Made by a program: the position numbers and the translations under genes. From CAZPMT01 sp964587655 (GTDB taxonomy: Bacteria > Hydrogenedentota > Hydrogenedentia > Hydrogenedentales > SLHB01), in assembly GCA_964587655.1 (NCBI GenBank), contig CAZPMT010000011.1, positions 20,867 to 84,866 on the forward strand: a DNA stretch of 64,000 bases. The letters are read 5' to 3'. This document shows, piece after piece, positions 16,943-25,869 of the stretch; the first letter of the stretch is position 1, and every line of letters begins with the position of its first letter. The notes below the pieces were generated by a model that had not been told where the DNA came from, did no database searches, and worked only from the letters and a program-made list of their open reading frames with translations.

Positions 16943-19753
16943 ATGAACTCACGCAGCCGTTCCACCGAACTCGCAAGAATCCTGGTGGTGCTCCTGTTCT
17001 TTTTCGTTTCGGGCGCGTGCGGCCTTCTGTACCAGGTGGTCTGGACGCGGAAGCTCGTGCTGCTTCTCGGCACCACGTCATACGCCGTGAGCACGGTGTT
17101 GTCGATCTTCTTCATCGGACTCGGTGCGGGGAGCATCTTGGGTGGCCGCTGGGCGGACCGTTCCCGCCGCCCGCTGTTTCTCTACGGCCTATTCGAAGTG
17201 CTGATCGGCGTGTGGGCAGTTGTGTTCATCCTGGCCGTGGGTACGGGAGAGTCCGCCGTCGTGGCGCTCTTGAAAGGCTTCTCTCTGAGCCGCGGCACAG
17301 GTATCGCCCTGCGCGCCTTGCTTGCCTTCGCGTTCCTGATCGTGCCCGTGGTCCTGATGGGCGCGACGCTTCCTCTCTTGGCCAGGTTTGTCGGCGCCAA
17401 CTCGCAAATGCGAGGCCTCCGCATCGGCGGACTGTACAGCGTCAACACATTCGGGGCCGTCGCCGGTTGCGCCGCCACGGGCTTCATGATCCTGCCCGCG
17501 CTGGGTTACACGCGCGCCTCTCTGCTCGGCGCCGCCGCAAACGTGGTCATCGGCGCTTTGGCGATGGCCCTTTCGCGTTTCGAGTCGGCAGCCCTGCCCG
17601 CTCCCCGTACCGAGATCGAAGCCATTGAACCGGAACCCGCGTACGATCCGCGCCAGACACTCGTACTTCTCGCGTTCGCCGTATCGGGCTTCTGCGCCCT
17701 GGCGTTCGAGGTGCTCTGGACCCGCCTGTTGACGATGGTGTTCATCGGCACGACGTACGCCTTCACGACGATGCTGACCACGTTCCTGTGCGGCATCGCC
17801 TTAGGCAGCGCGTTCGCCTCGGCCTTCGTCGATCGGGTCCGTCGCCGCGTGATGCTCTTCGGCGTGGTCGAGATGATGATCGGCATTGCGTGCATTCTAA
17901 TGCTTCCCGTGTTCGCGACCCTCCCGCAACGCCTCAGCGCGATGGCCCTCGATGCCGGCTACAGGTGGCCGGAACTGATGCGGGCCAAATTCTTCCTTTC
18001 GTTCTCGGTGCTATTCGCGCCCACGTTCCTGTTCGGCATGACGTTCCCGATCGTCGTCAAGACGGTCACATCGAGCGGCGCCAGACTGGGTCGCGACATC
18101 GGCAGGCTATACTCGGCCAACACCTTCGGCGGCGTCCTCGGAGCCATCGCCGGAGGCTATCTCTTGATCCCGATTCTCGGCGCGCACCGCGGCATGTTGG
18201 CCCTTTCGCTAACGCTGCTCGGGGCCGGCCTTGTTCTTGTCCTGATCTCGAGCGAACTCCGCTGGGCGGGCAGGCTCGCGTTAGCGGGAACCGCGTGCGC
18301 CGTGATGATCTTCAGTCTGCGTAACGCGCCCGCCGATGTCAGTCAATCAATGAACAAAGGATACATCCCCGAGAACCACAAGGTGCTCTTCTATCGCGAG
18401 GGCGTCGAGGGAACCGTTGCCGTATCGGAACCCGTCGAGAATCCTTCCGACTCCGACCGCATCCTTTGGATCAACGCCGTCCAGGCCACCGCATCGATCG
18501 AAAAAGGCGTCAAGATGAACCGCTTCCAAGGGATTCTGCCGCTGCTGTTCGACCGCGACCCGCGCGACGTGCTGTTCATGTGTCTTGGCTCCGGCATCAC
18601 GGCCGGCACGCTTGGCCTGTACGATTTCGACCGAATCGACGCCGTCGAAATCTCATCCGACGTCCTCGACGCCGCACAACTCTTCGGAAAAGACAACTTC
18701 AGCGTCCGCACCAACCCGAAGGTCCGCTTCATCATCGACGACGGCCGCAACTTCCTGCTTACCACGCGGAACGCTTACGACGTGATCACGTTCGAACCCA
18801 TGCCTTTGGCCCTCGCGGGGGTCTCGACGTTCTACACGCGCGAGTACTACCGGCTCTGCCTCGATCACCTAACCCCCGGCGGCATCGTGTCGCAGTGGAT
18901 CCCGCTGCACAGCCTCGACCCCGACGTGGTCCGCTCCCTCGTCCACACCTTCGCGAGCGTGTTTCCGGAATATTGCACGTGGTTCGTCAACGCGGACCTG
19001 TTCATGATCGGATCAAACCAGCCGCTTCATATTGACGCCGCGCGGGTCTCTCAGCGCCTCGCCAAGCCCGAGATCCAAAACGCCATCCAGGCCGTCGGCT
19101 TCAAGGACGTCCCGGAGGTGCTGACGTGCTTCTTCATGGGCAAGCATCACGTGGACCTCTATTGCGCCGATGCCGGACAAGGGGTTGCAACCCCTTGTCT
19201 AAACGTCATGTCGGACGACCGCCCTTGGGCAGAGTTCGTCGCCCCTAAGCTAATGTATCTTCGCACCGTGGACAAGTCGCTCGAACAGATCACGCCCTTC
19301 TTCGAGAGTCCTTCCGCGTATCTGAAGCTTGACGGCGTGTCCGAACAGAGCGCGGCATCGCTGCGCAACGCCCTCGAACTCCGGCACAACGCGCGCGTGA
19401 AAAATCTCGACGGGCTCAAGCTTTATTACGGCGGTTCGTTCGGGGCCGAGCCGGATAAACTCTTCAAGGAAGCCCTCGACATCGATCCGAACGACTACAA
19501 TTCCCGCTACTACCTCAAAGAGGTCGCCATCGCTCGCGCCAACGTCTACGCGCGTTGGGATGAGGTTGACAAGGCGGTGGCGTGCCTCACGGAAGCAATC
19601 CAATACGCGCCCGACATGCCAGAACTGTACCTGACCCTCGCCGACGTCTGCTTCGACCACAACCGCCCCGAAGACGCCCGCACCTACTACCTCACCTACA
19701 TCTCGCTCGGCGGCAACGCGCCCCGCGCCCTCGAACGAACCGCAACACGTTGA
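16943..19753 (+). CDS. Fused membrane / spermidine-synthase-like protein with TPR tail
   Basis: The 936-residue protein has an N-terminal half with about 14 membrane helices in two related blocks (GACGLLYQVVWTRKLVLLLG repeated later as CALAFEVLWTRLLTMVFIG). A spermidine-synthase-fold domain lies at about 540-740 (VLFMCLGSGITAGTLGLY, DAVEISSDVLDAA, FIIDDGRNFL). TPR-like repeats follow at about 850-930. The architecture matches the fused MFS/spermidine synthase group, whose reaction is not settled; aminopropyl transfer is not assured. I chose the ATG at 16943, at the start of the first conserved helix, although no strong ribosome site is visible. A perfect 24-base palindrome lies in frame at 19176-19199. 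Confidence 0.75.
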   Translation: MNSRSRSTELARILVVLLFFFVSGACGLLYQVVWTRKLVLLLGTTSYAVSTVLSIFFIGLGAGSILGGRWADRSRRPLFLYGLFEVLIGVWAVVFILAVGTGESAVVALLKGFSLSRGTGIALRALLAFAFLIVPVVLMGATLPLLARFVGANSQMRGLRIGGLYSVNTFGAVAGCAATGFMILPALGYTRASLLGAAANVVIGALAMALSRFESAALPAPRTEIEAIEPEPAYDPRQTLVLLAFAVSGFCALAFEVLWTRLLTMVFIGTTYAFTTMLTTFLCGIALGSAFASAFVDRVRRRVMLFGVVEMMIGIACILMLPVFATLPQRLSAMALDAGYRWPELMRAKFFLSFSVLFAPTFLFGMTFPIVVKTVTSSGARLGRDIGRLYSANTFGGVLGAIAGGYLLIPILGAHRGMLALSLTLLGAGLVLVLISSELRWAGRLALAGTACAVMIFSLRNAPADVSQSMNKGYIPENHKVLFYREGVEGTVAVSEPVENPSDSDRILWINAVQATASIEKGVKMNRFQGILPLLFDRDPRDVLFMCLGSGITAGTLGLYDFDRIDAVEISSDVLDAAQLFGKDNFSVRTNPKVRFIIDDGRNFLLTTRNAYDVITFEPMPLALAGVSTFYTREYYRLCLDHLTPGGIVSQWIPLHSLDPDVVRSLVHTFASVFPEYCTWFVNADLFMIGSNQPLHIDAARVSQRLAKPEIQNAIQAVGFKDVPEVLTCFFMGKHHVDLYCADAGQGVATPCLNVMSDDRPWAEFVAPKLMYLRTVDKSLEQITPFFESPSAYLKLDGVSEQSAASLRNALELRHNARVKNLDGLKLYYGGSFGAEPDKLFKEALDIDPNDYNSRYYLKEVAIARANVYARWDEVDKAVACLTEAIQYAPDMPELYLTLADVCFDHNRPEDARTYYLTYISLGGNAPRALERTATR
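19176..19199. repeat. Perfect 24-base palindrome inside coding sequence
   Basis: The arms are GACAAGGGGTTG and its exact complement. The unit encodes part of AGQGVATPCL in frame within the spermidine-synthase-like protein and looks like a dispersed palindrome inserted in a loop. Confidence 0.75.
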
Positions 19754-19833
19754 CCCTTAATTGCTGTCCTGAACGAGGAATTTATTGAACAACCTCCGGA
19801 ATGTTGTGTCCAAGAGCGTGTACGAAAAGTAGA

Positions 19834-19854
19834 GGCGGCTTTTCCAAAACCGCC
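19834..19854. terminator. Hairpin downstream of spermidine-synthase-like gene
   Basis: A GGCGG-C-TTTT / AAAACCGCC stem-loop lies 80 bases past the stop. It has no T-run, so it may be a terminator or a degraded palindromic repeat. Confidence 0.3.
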
Positions 19855-19913
19855 CCAAGATCCACGGTCAAGTCAGTGTAGGACTACTACATCGCCTACG
19901 CCTGTTTCCTTGG

Positions 19914-19941
19914 TTGCTGCTGCGCCGGGCTGTGGTATAAT
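19914..19941 (+). promoter_or_regulatory. Sigma-70-type promoter for 19962 gene
   Basis: TTGCTG and TATAAT are spaced by 16 bases. The predicted start lies just before the AGGAGA ribosome site of the next gene. Confidence 0.6.
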
Positions 19942-19961
19942 GTTGACAGGAGATCCTCTGA

Positions 19962-20330
19962 GTGGAAGATCAGGGTCATAAACCACCTTCACAAAAGACG
20001 TTGTGGATGTACTTTCGTGAAGGGTTGCGCCAGGCGAACGCCAGGCGTCCCGTCAGCTTTTATCTTCTCATCGCGATTCCCGTGGCGCTGGTGCTCGGGG
20101 CGCAGGTGCTCAGCGCCAGCGACACGCCGAAGCGTTTCGCGTTATATCTGGGTCTCCTGTTCCTGTTCTTGCTGGCCGTGTTGGTCTGCGCCGTGGCCGA
20201 TTTCTTCGAGATTGCACGGCGGCATCTCGCCGAGAGCCGCGGGGTATTCCGTACGACGCTGGGGGACTCGCAATTTGTGAGCCGTCTCGGAGAGCGCGTT
20301 GACGCGGAACGTGAGAAGCACGGCCTCTGA
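19962..20330 (+). CDS. Small two-helix membrane protein
   Basis: The 122-residue protein has two hydrophobic helices (about residues 31-50 and 58-84) and charged ends. The start is GTG behind AGGAGATCCTCTGA and directly below a TATAAT promoter. No family is recognised. It stands 84 bases ahead of the heptosyltransferase gene on the same strand and may be co-transcribed with it. Confidence 0.6.
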   Translation: MEDQGHKPPSQKTLWMYFREGLRQANARRPVSFYLLIAIPVALVLGAQVLSASDTPKRFALYLGLLFLFLLAVLVCAVADFFEIARRHLAESRGVFRTTLGDSQFVSRLGERVDAEREKHGL

Positions 20331-20414
20331 GGTCCGGATGGCGCCCCATGAGCCCGCGACGGGACGTCGGCGCGCTCCGCTTTCTTCCGGGGTCCACGAC
20401 AGCATGGAAAACCG

Positions 20415-21467
20415 ATGAGCAATTCGATATCGAAGATCCTCGTGCTCGTTCCGAACTGGCTGGGCGATGTGGCCATGTGCACCCCGGCGTTGCGCGCATT
20501 GCACCGACGCTTCCCGGAAGCCGCAATTGCCGTTGCCGGAAAGCAGGCCGCGTGCGACTTGCTCGAGGGCCTGCAGTGGCTCGCGGCGCGGGTTCCGGTT
20601 GAACCCAAGGCGGGCTTCTTCGGAATGATGCGAGCAGGACGCCGTCTGCGTCCATACGCGCGGGATCTCACGATCATCTTCCCGCACTCGGTTCGCGCCG
20701 CGCTGCTGGCGCGCCTCACGGAATCCCCGCGGCGCATTGCGTATGACCTCGGCGGACGCGCCTTCCTGTTGACCGAACGAGTCCAACCGCACCGCGAGAA
20801 CGGCGTCATCGCTCCCGTCTACATGGTCACGGAGTACCTCGATCTGATCAAGGGCTTGGGTTGTGAAGATGATGGTCTCGGCCTGGAACTCCGCGCTGAC
20901 CCTGCCGAGATCGAGGCCGCGCGATCACACTTCAAAGGCGACGGGCTGCGGGTGGGCATTGCGCCCGGGGCCGCGTTCGGTCCGAGCAAACTCTGGCCCG
21001 TCGAGCGGTTTGCGCGCGTGGCGGACATCCTCGCCGAAGACATGCAGGCGCAATGCGCGCTGCTCACCGGGCCGGGCGAGGAAGCCATCCGCGATGCCTT
21101 CCTGAAGGCTGTGAAGACCCCCGTAGCGCAGTGCGACGAGGGCCGTCCCACGATCTCCACGCTCAAAGCGACGGTTTCGCAACTCGACATGCTCGTCTGC
21201 AACGACAGCGGGACGCGTCACGTCGCCGTGGCGCTTCATGTGCCCACGGTCTGCATCATGGGGCCGACGTCCCCGCGCTATTCCGAGGGCCCGTACGAGC
21301 GCGGGCGGGTCCTGCGGGTCGACGTGGACTGCGGCCCCTGTCAGAAGCCCGAGTGCGAAACGGACCTTCGCTGCATGACCCGCATCTCCGTCGAGTGGGT
21401 TGCCGAAACGGCATCAGGACTCCTGCGCGATGTGATGGCGCGCCGAAATCAGGCCTTGGGAAGCTAA
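20415..21467 (+). CDS. waaF: ADP-heptose:LPS heptosyltransferase (GT9 family)
   Basis: The 350-residue protein has the GT9 N-terminal signature VLVPNWLGDVAMCTPALRAL and the C-terminal nucleotide-sugar region (GIAPGAAFGPSKLWPVERF, then LVCNDSGTRHVAVAL and MGPTSPRYSEGP). A Cys-rich CGPCQKPECETDLRCM segment near the C-terminus is typical of heptosyltransferase II. The family transfers L-glycero-D-manno-heptose onto the lipopolysaccharide inner core at the inner membrane. The assignment to waaF is by pattern; other GT9 enzymes are possible. A tiny ORF (ATG at 20403) overlaps the ATG by 4 bases and may couple translation. Confidence 0.75.
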   Translation: MSNSISKILVLVPNWLGDVAMCTPALRALHRRFPEAAIAVAGKQAACDLLEGLQWLAARVPVEPKAGFFGMMRAGRRLRPYARDLTIIFPHSVRAALLARLTESPRRIAYDLGGRAFLLTERVQPHRENGVIAPVYMVTEYLDLIKGLGCEDDGLGLELRADPAEIEAARSHFKGDGLRVGIAPGAAFGPSKLWPVERFARVADILAEDMQAQCALLTGPGEEAIRDAFLKAVKTPVAQCDEGRPTISTLKATVSQLDMLVCNDSGTRHVAVALHVPTVCIMGPTSPRYSEGPYERGRVLRVDVDCGPCQKPECETDLRCMTRISVEWVAETASGLLRDVMARRNQALGS

Positions 21468-21582
21468 AGCGCCTTCGCGGTTTCAGCCCCGAGACAGCTT
21501 GCGCGGGAGAACCAGAGGCAATACAATCCACGTCGATGTGACGAAACAATGTGGCCGGTTGGAAAAGGAATCGAGGTGCAGC

Positions 21583-22455
21583 ATGAAAATGACGAGACGG
21601 CAGTTCTTGGTCGGTGCGACAAGCGGTGTAGTCGGCGCGACGTACGTATTGCCACGGCTGGCGGCCGCACAGACGGCAGGCAAGATTCGCGTCGGCGCCT
21701 GTGACTGGTCTTTGCGTGCCGTCGGCCCTGACGGGATTGAAGTCGCTAAGAAGATCGGCCTGGACGGACTCGAGGTCTCCGCCGGAGACGCCGCGGACAC
21801 GCTGAAGATCGCCGACCCGGAGTACCGCAAGAAATACAAGGACGCCATGCAGACGACGGGCATCGTCGTGCCGAGCGTTGCCATGGGACTGCTTAACAAC
21901 GCCCCGCTTGCTTCCGATCCGCGCGGTCCCGCGTGGCTCAACCAAACGATCGAGGCAGCGAAGGACCTCGGCGCGAACGTGATCCTGCTCGCGTTCTTCG
22001 GCAAAGGCGACCTCCGCGCCGGGAACGAACTCAAGAAGGCCGACGTCGACGCCGTCGTCGCGCGCATCAAGGAAGCGGCGCCCAAGGCGAAAGAGGTCGG
22101 CGTATTCCTTGGACTCGAGAACACGTTGTCCGCGGAACAGAACCTCGCGATTCTCGACCGCATCAAAGATGACATGGTCCGCATCTACTACGATACCGGG
22201 AATTCAACGGACAACGACTACGACGTTCCCGCCGAGATCCGGCGTCTCGGCGATCGCATCTGCCAGATTCACTTCAAGGACGGAGGCCGCTACCTCGGCG
22301 ACGGGAAGGTCAAGATGGACCCCGTCGCCGAAGCCATCAACGCGATCAACTACAAAGGCTGGGTCGTCCTCGAGACCGCCGTTCCCTCCAAGGACCGCGA
22401 CGCCGATTTCAAGAAGAACGCCGATTTCGTGCGCAAGCTGCTGAAACTCGTCTAG
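21583..22455 (+). CDS. Tat-exported sugar phosphate isomerase/epimerase-like TIM-barrel protein
   Basis: The 290-residue protein has a twin-arginine signal (MTRRQFLVGATSGVVGATYV). An AP_endonuc_2 TIM barrel follows: LGLENT, MVRIYYDTGN, ICQIHFKDGGR and GWVVLETAV carry the usual metal-binding Glu/Asp/His residues. The chosen ATG at 21583 follows GAGGTG; earlier in-frame codons lack this and would bury the Tat motif. Family members isomerise or epimerise sugars or cyclitols. Export suggests action on extracytoplasmic sugars. Substrate is not known. Confidence 0.85.
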   Translation: MKMTRRQFLVGATSGVVGATYVLPRLAAAQTAGKIRVGACDWSLRAVGPDGIEVAKKIGLDGLEVSAGDAADTLKIADPEYRKKYKDAMQTTGIVVPSVAMGLLNNAPLASDPRGPAWLNQTIEAAKDLGANVILLAFFGKGDLRAGNELKKADVDAVVARIKEAAPKAKEVGVFLGLENTLSAEQNLAILDRIKDDMVRIYYDTGNSTDNDYDVPAEIRRLGDRICQIHFKDGGRYLGDGKVKMDPVAEAINAINYKGWVVLETAVPSKDRDADFKKNADFVRKLLKLV

Positions 22456-22481
22456 TGTACTGAATCATAATTGCAGGATCT

Positions 22482-22726
22482 GTAACTGTTTAGCCGATTG
22501 GCGTGGGCGCCTTCGCGACGTTGGCGTGTACGCTTGGCAATAGGTTCTTTCGCCTGCTCCTGGATTCCCGCGAAGGCGGGAATCCAGGAGGAAAAGCGCG
22601 CAAACATTGGCATTTTCTGGATTCCCGCCTTCGCGGGAATGACGGGACGTGAAGGTCGCTTCACAATTCATTTTTCTGTTGGATACGTCACGCAAAATGC
22701 CTTACGCCAAACGGCTAAACAGTTAC
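22482..22726. mobile_element. MITE-like element with 22-base terminal inverted repeats
   Basis: The ends GTAACTGTTTAGCCGATTGG (22482 on) and its complement ending at 22726 match in 21 of 22 positions. The 245-base unit carries no gene. Inside it are two CCCGCGAAGGCGGG-type palindromic units (22560-22587 and 22617-22644). This fits a small non-autonomous element; no obvious target-site duplication was seen. Confidence 0.55.
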
Positions 22727-22787
22727 CGAGATTTCAAGTATGCTTGGCTAGGAATACAGGAGCCGTAGTCGAGGAAGGAGATTTCAC

Positions 22788-24155
22788 ATGACCGATCAGG
22801 CATCGCATGGACCTTGGGTTCAACTGGCAGCGCTTTCGGAAGCCGGCGACAGGGCAGGCATTCGCCAGGAGGCTAAACGTCTGGGACTCCGTGAGCTGTC
22901 GCGGGCCATGGCCCGTCTCACACCGAACAAGCAGGACGGCGTAATCGAGGCTCTGATGCCAGATGATGTGGCGTCGCTGCTCACGGAGATGGCGGAGGCG
23001 CAAGCGGTCGGTATCCTGAGTCGCCTTTCGGTGGATGTGGCGGCGCCCATATTCAACGCCATGATGAGTAACACGCGCGCCAGCCTCCTGGCGCGCTTGC
23101 CCGAGGAACAGACGGAACGGCTGCTGAAAACGATGGATCCCGAAGCCGCCACGGCTGCACGTTTGCTGGTGCAATATCCCAGGAACGTGGCGGGCGGTCT
23201 GATGATCCGCGAGTATCTGGCGTATCCGGTGGCCTACACGACGCAACAAGTCGTGGAGGACATGCGGCGTCATTCGGAACGGTACAGCGAATACAGCATC
23301 CAGTACTCCTTTGTCGTCGATGCGCAAGAACGGTTGGCCGGTGTGTTGCCGTTGCGGGATCTGCTGCTAACGCCTGGCGATGTGCCTATCGAGCACGTGA
23401 TGATCCGCGGTCCCATCTTCTCGGTCCGTGACAATACCTCGCTGGAGGAACTCGACCAGTTTTTCCAGGACCATGCCTTCCTGGGCGTGCCCGTCGTGGA
23501 TGAGCAGGGGCGCCTCATCGGCGTTGTGCGCCGCACGGACGTCCAGGCCGCGTTGGGACGAAAGGCCAACACCGATTACCTCAAGAGCAAAGGCATCATG
23601 AGCGGCGAAGAGCTTCGGAGCATGCCCATGCTCGCGCGGTCTCGCCGCAGGCTTTCCTGGCTGAGCATCAACATCGTGCTTAATCTCGTGGGGGCTAGTG
23701 TCATTGCGGTGTTTCAGGACACGCTGGCCTCGGTCATTGCGCTGGCGGTCTTTCTTCCGATCATCTCTGATATGAGCGGATGTTCAGGCAACCAGGCGGT
23801 GGCCGTCAGTATGCGCGAATTGTCCCTGGGCTTGGTCAAGCCCTTTGAAACGGTCCACGTGTGGCTCAAAGAGATCAGCGTCGGCCTGCTCAATGGCGCG
23901 GTGTTGGGCCTCATTATCGCCATGCTGGCGTGGGTCTGGAAGAGCAATCCCTATCTCGGATTGGTGGTGGGCGCCGCCTTGAGTGTCAACACGCTCATTG
24001 CGGTGAGCGTCGGCGGTCTTCTCCCGCTTCTCCTCAAGCGGTTTGGCGTTGACCCCGCGCTTGCGGCGGCTCCGATCCTTACGACCGTCACGGACATGTG
24101 CGGCTTCTTCTTCGTGCTCGGGCTTGCGACGCTCATGTTGCCCCTGCTCACGTAA
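22788..24155 (+). CDS. mgtE: Magnesium transporter MgtE
   Basis: The 455-residue protein has the MgtE order: N-terminal helical domain (about 10-125, with repeated LPEEQTERLLKTMDPEAA), a CBS pair (about 140-260, SFVVDAQERLAGVLPLRDL and VPVVDEQGRLIGVVRR) and five membrane helices at the C-terminus with FLPIISDMSGCSGNQAVAVS and the TDMCGFFFVLGLATL end. The family forms dimeric Mg2+ channels gated by cytoplasmic Mg2+. The pore motif reads SGCSGNQ instead of the common GGNAGNQ, so ion selectivity may differ. An AAGGAG ribosome site precedes the ATG. The upstream region is filled by the MITE-like element, so its promoter may lie inside it. Confidence 0.9.
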   Translation: MTDQASHGPWVQLAALSEAGDRAGIRQEAKRLGLRELSRAMARLTPNKQDGVIEALMPDDVASLLTEMAEAQAVGILSRLSVDVAAPIFNAMMSNTRASLLARLPEEQTERLLKTMDPEAATAARLLVQYPRNVAGGLMIREYLAYPVAYTTQQVVEDMRRHSERYSEYSIQYSFVVDAQERLAGVLPLRDLLLTPGDVPIEHVMIRGPIFSVRDNTSLEELDQFFQDHAFLGVPVVDEQGRLIGVVRRTDVQAALGRKANTDYLKSKGIMSGEELRSMPMLARSRRRLSWLSINIVLNLVGASVIAVFQDTLASVIALAVFLPIISDMSGCSGNQAVAVSMRELSLGLVKPFETVHVWLKEISVGLLNGAVLGLIIAMLAWVWKSNPYLGLVVGAALSVNTLIAVSVGGLLPLLLKRFGVDPALAAAPILTTVTDMCGFFFVLGLATLMLPLLT

Positions 24156-24347
24156 CGGCTGTCGTTCCTGAAAACCTATTCGGCGCTGATTGGCGGGTGT
24201 CGTGAGCATCATTCCATGGCAAGCGACAGCTTCTCTGCTTGAAGGGCCGCTCGGGATCTGAAAGTCGAGGCCTGAAAACTGACGCATACTTTGATGAGTT
24301 CGACTATGTCAACTCCGATGACGCGTCCTTGAAGTGCGAGGACATCC

Positions 24348-25322
24348 TCATCCGCACACCACGCCGTGTTTGGCGGGATCAAAGTCTCTCAGTGCGCCCT
24401 CGAAAAAGATAAGCTTCCCGCGAATGGATGCGCGCGCTCCCGCCGGCAGGTCCGAGAATCGGGGATCAGAGTGCATGCATGGGTGTCTCGCATTCGACAC
24501 CATCGAGAGCGTGTCCTGGAACCAGGTCATCGCGACCAGGCGCTCAGCCTGATTCGACAGCGTCACGATCATGGGACAGTCCGCCACCTTTTTCCCTTCT
24601 TTGCGCCAGCCCACTCGGTACCGCCCGTTCTCCTGCGAAATGGCAGCCGCCTCGGACAGGCTAACCCAGCCGGAACCGGGCACGTGGACGAACTTGTTGT
24701 CTTTGGTGAAGTCCGAGAACTCCTTTATCGCGCGCAAGTATGCACATGTCTGCAAGACGATATCGGACAAGGGCGCGGACGCCCCATTCTCGATGTGAAG
24801 TTCGAGATCCACGGACGAACTGTCTGCCTTGGTGACGCTTCCTCCGAAGCGGACGGCGTTGGGAAGGGCGCGCTCGAAGGCCAGGCCATTCGGAACCTCG
24901 CGCCAGGGGACTTTGGGCAAATCAGGGAATACCACGGGGAACTTGGGATTCACCGCACTCAGGTAAAGTAACCCCTGACTGCTGAATATCGCTTCTGGAA
25001 AATCCAGCCAGATGTAGTCTTGGCTGGGCCACGGGGGGCTGACCCAGACGATCTGTTCCCAAGGATAGTGCGGACGCCACTGTCCTGGGAACAATCGAAT
25101 GCCTTTGGCGTGGGTTTCATAGGTGTCGCCGGGAGTTACCTGGCGCCCGGTGTTTATATCCGCGGGTTTCGACGGTTCCTGCCGGGCACTTGGCACGCTC
25201 TGTTCCTGTCCGCCGCCGACTCCCAGGACAGCCGCCGCAGGCGTCAATATGCCCGCAGTCCGGAGGAATGCGCGTCGCGACGGTTTCCCCGGTCCTCTCC
25301 CACAATCCCGTTCGGCCGCCAT
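24348..25322 (-). CDS. Tat-exported protein of unknown function
   Basis: The 324-residue protein starts with a twin-arginine-type signal (SRRAFLRTAGILTPAAAVL). The rest is a soluble beta-rich protein with many Trp/Pro residues and no family I can name. A WREVPNGLAFERALP segment and a SDIVLQTCAYLRAIKEFSDF region are the most ordered. The ATG at 25322 has GAGGAGGGACTCAC upstream. It ends next to the attachment site of the integrative element and is probably a chromosomal neighbour. Confidence 0.65.
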   Translation of the reverse strand: MAAERDCGRGPGKPSRRAFLRTAGILTPAAAVLGVGGGQEQSVPSARQEPSKPADINTGRQVTPGDTYETHAKGIRLFPGQWRPHYPWEQIVWVSPPWPSQDYIWLDFPEAIFSSQGLLYLSAVNPKFPVVFPDLPKVPWREVPNGLAFERALPNAVRFGGSVTKADSSSVDLELHIENGASAPLSDIVLQTCAYLRAIKEFSDFTKDNKFVHVPGSGWVSLSEAAAISQENGRYRVGWRKEGKKVADCPMIVTLSNQAERLVAMTWFQDTLSMVSNARHPCMHSDPRFSDLPAGARASIRGKLIFFEGALRDFDPAKHGVVCG

Positions 25323-25366
25323 GTGAGTCCCTCCTCTTACCGCGCCAGGGCATCAAGGGCTTCTTG

Positions 25367-25399
25367 TGGTGGGCGAGGAGGGAGTTGAACCCTCAATCC
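25367..25399. repeat. Distal attachment site with decayed tRNA-Leu copy
   Basis: An exact 33-base copy of the tRNA-Leu 3' end is followed to about 25439 by a degenerate copy of the variable, anticodon and D regions (CAGCGGATTTTAAGT intact). It cannot fold as a full tRNA. Confidence 0.85.
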
Positions 25400-25540
25400 C
25401 TCACGGGCAGCGGATTTTAAGTTCGTGAGTATACCATTCTGCATATCAGTCTGTAACAGCAAATAACACTGAGTTCATTGGGTTTTCGGAGAATCCCTTA
25501 TCGCGGACTGATACCAGATATTACAGGTTTTCACGTGGAA

Positions 25541-25561
25541 GTGTCCCGCCAGTGTCCCGCC
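25541..25561 (+). repeat. Tandem GTGTCCCGCC arm-type motif, distal end
   Basis: Two GTGTCCCGCC units are separated by one base. The same motif recurs at 32199-32218, 32284-32293 and 32308-32325 at the integrase end. The likely role is integrase arm binding. Confidence 0.6.
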
Positions 25562-25622
25562 GGTATGGGCATTACCATATGTAGTATCACAAACAACATT
25601 CAAAATGCACCTCTAGAGAAAG

Positions 25623-25642
25623 CGGAACAAAATCCACAAAAT
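25623..25642 (-). repeat. TGTGGATTTTGTTCCG motif, distal end
   Basis: The reverse complement of this stretch recurs at 32024-32043, just ahead of the integrase ribosome site, and at 32235-32249. It is another candidate arm-type or regulatory site of the element. Confidence 0.55.
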
Positions 25643-25869
25643 CCCCCGGAAGGCGGGACGGGGAAAACAGACGGCAAGATCGTTGTTTTATCACTTCGGG
25701 TCCTTCCCCGGCGCCCCGGTCGGGCATCCGCCTTGTGTTCGATGTACTTTTGTGTGAAAGTCATTTTTTCTTCGGTGCAACACCATCTCCGTTGCGAGTG
25801 GTTCACCTCACGCGACGCGAACGGGACTTGCTTTGATTCGGCCCATATCAAGACTGCGTATCCCGGACA

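Noticed and set aside
22560..22644. Small protein gene made of repeated WIPAKAGIQ/FWIPAFAGMT
   Set aside because: This is the translation of palindromic repeat units, not a real gene.
25367..25439. Second functional tRNA-Leu
   Set aside because: The D and acceptor parts are degenerate; only the 3' part and the anticodon stretch remain, as expected for an attachment scar.
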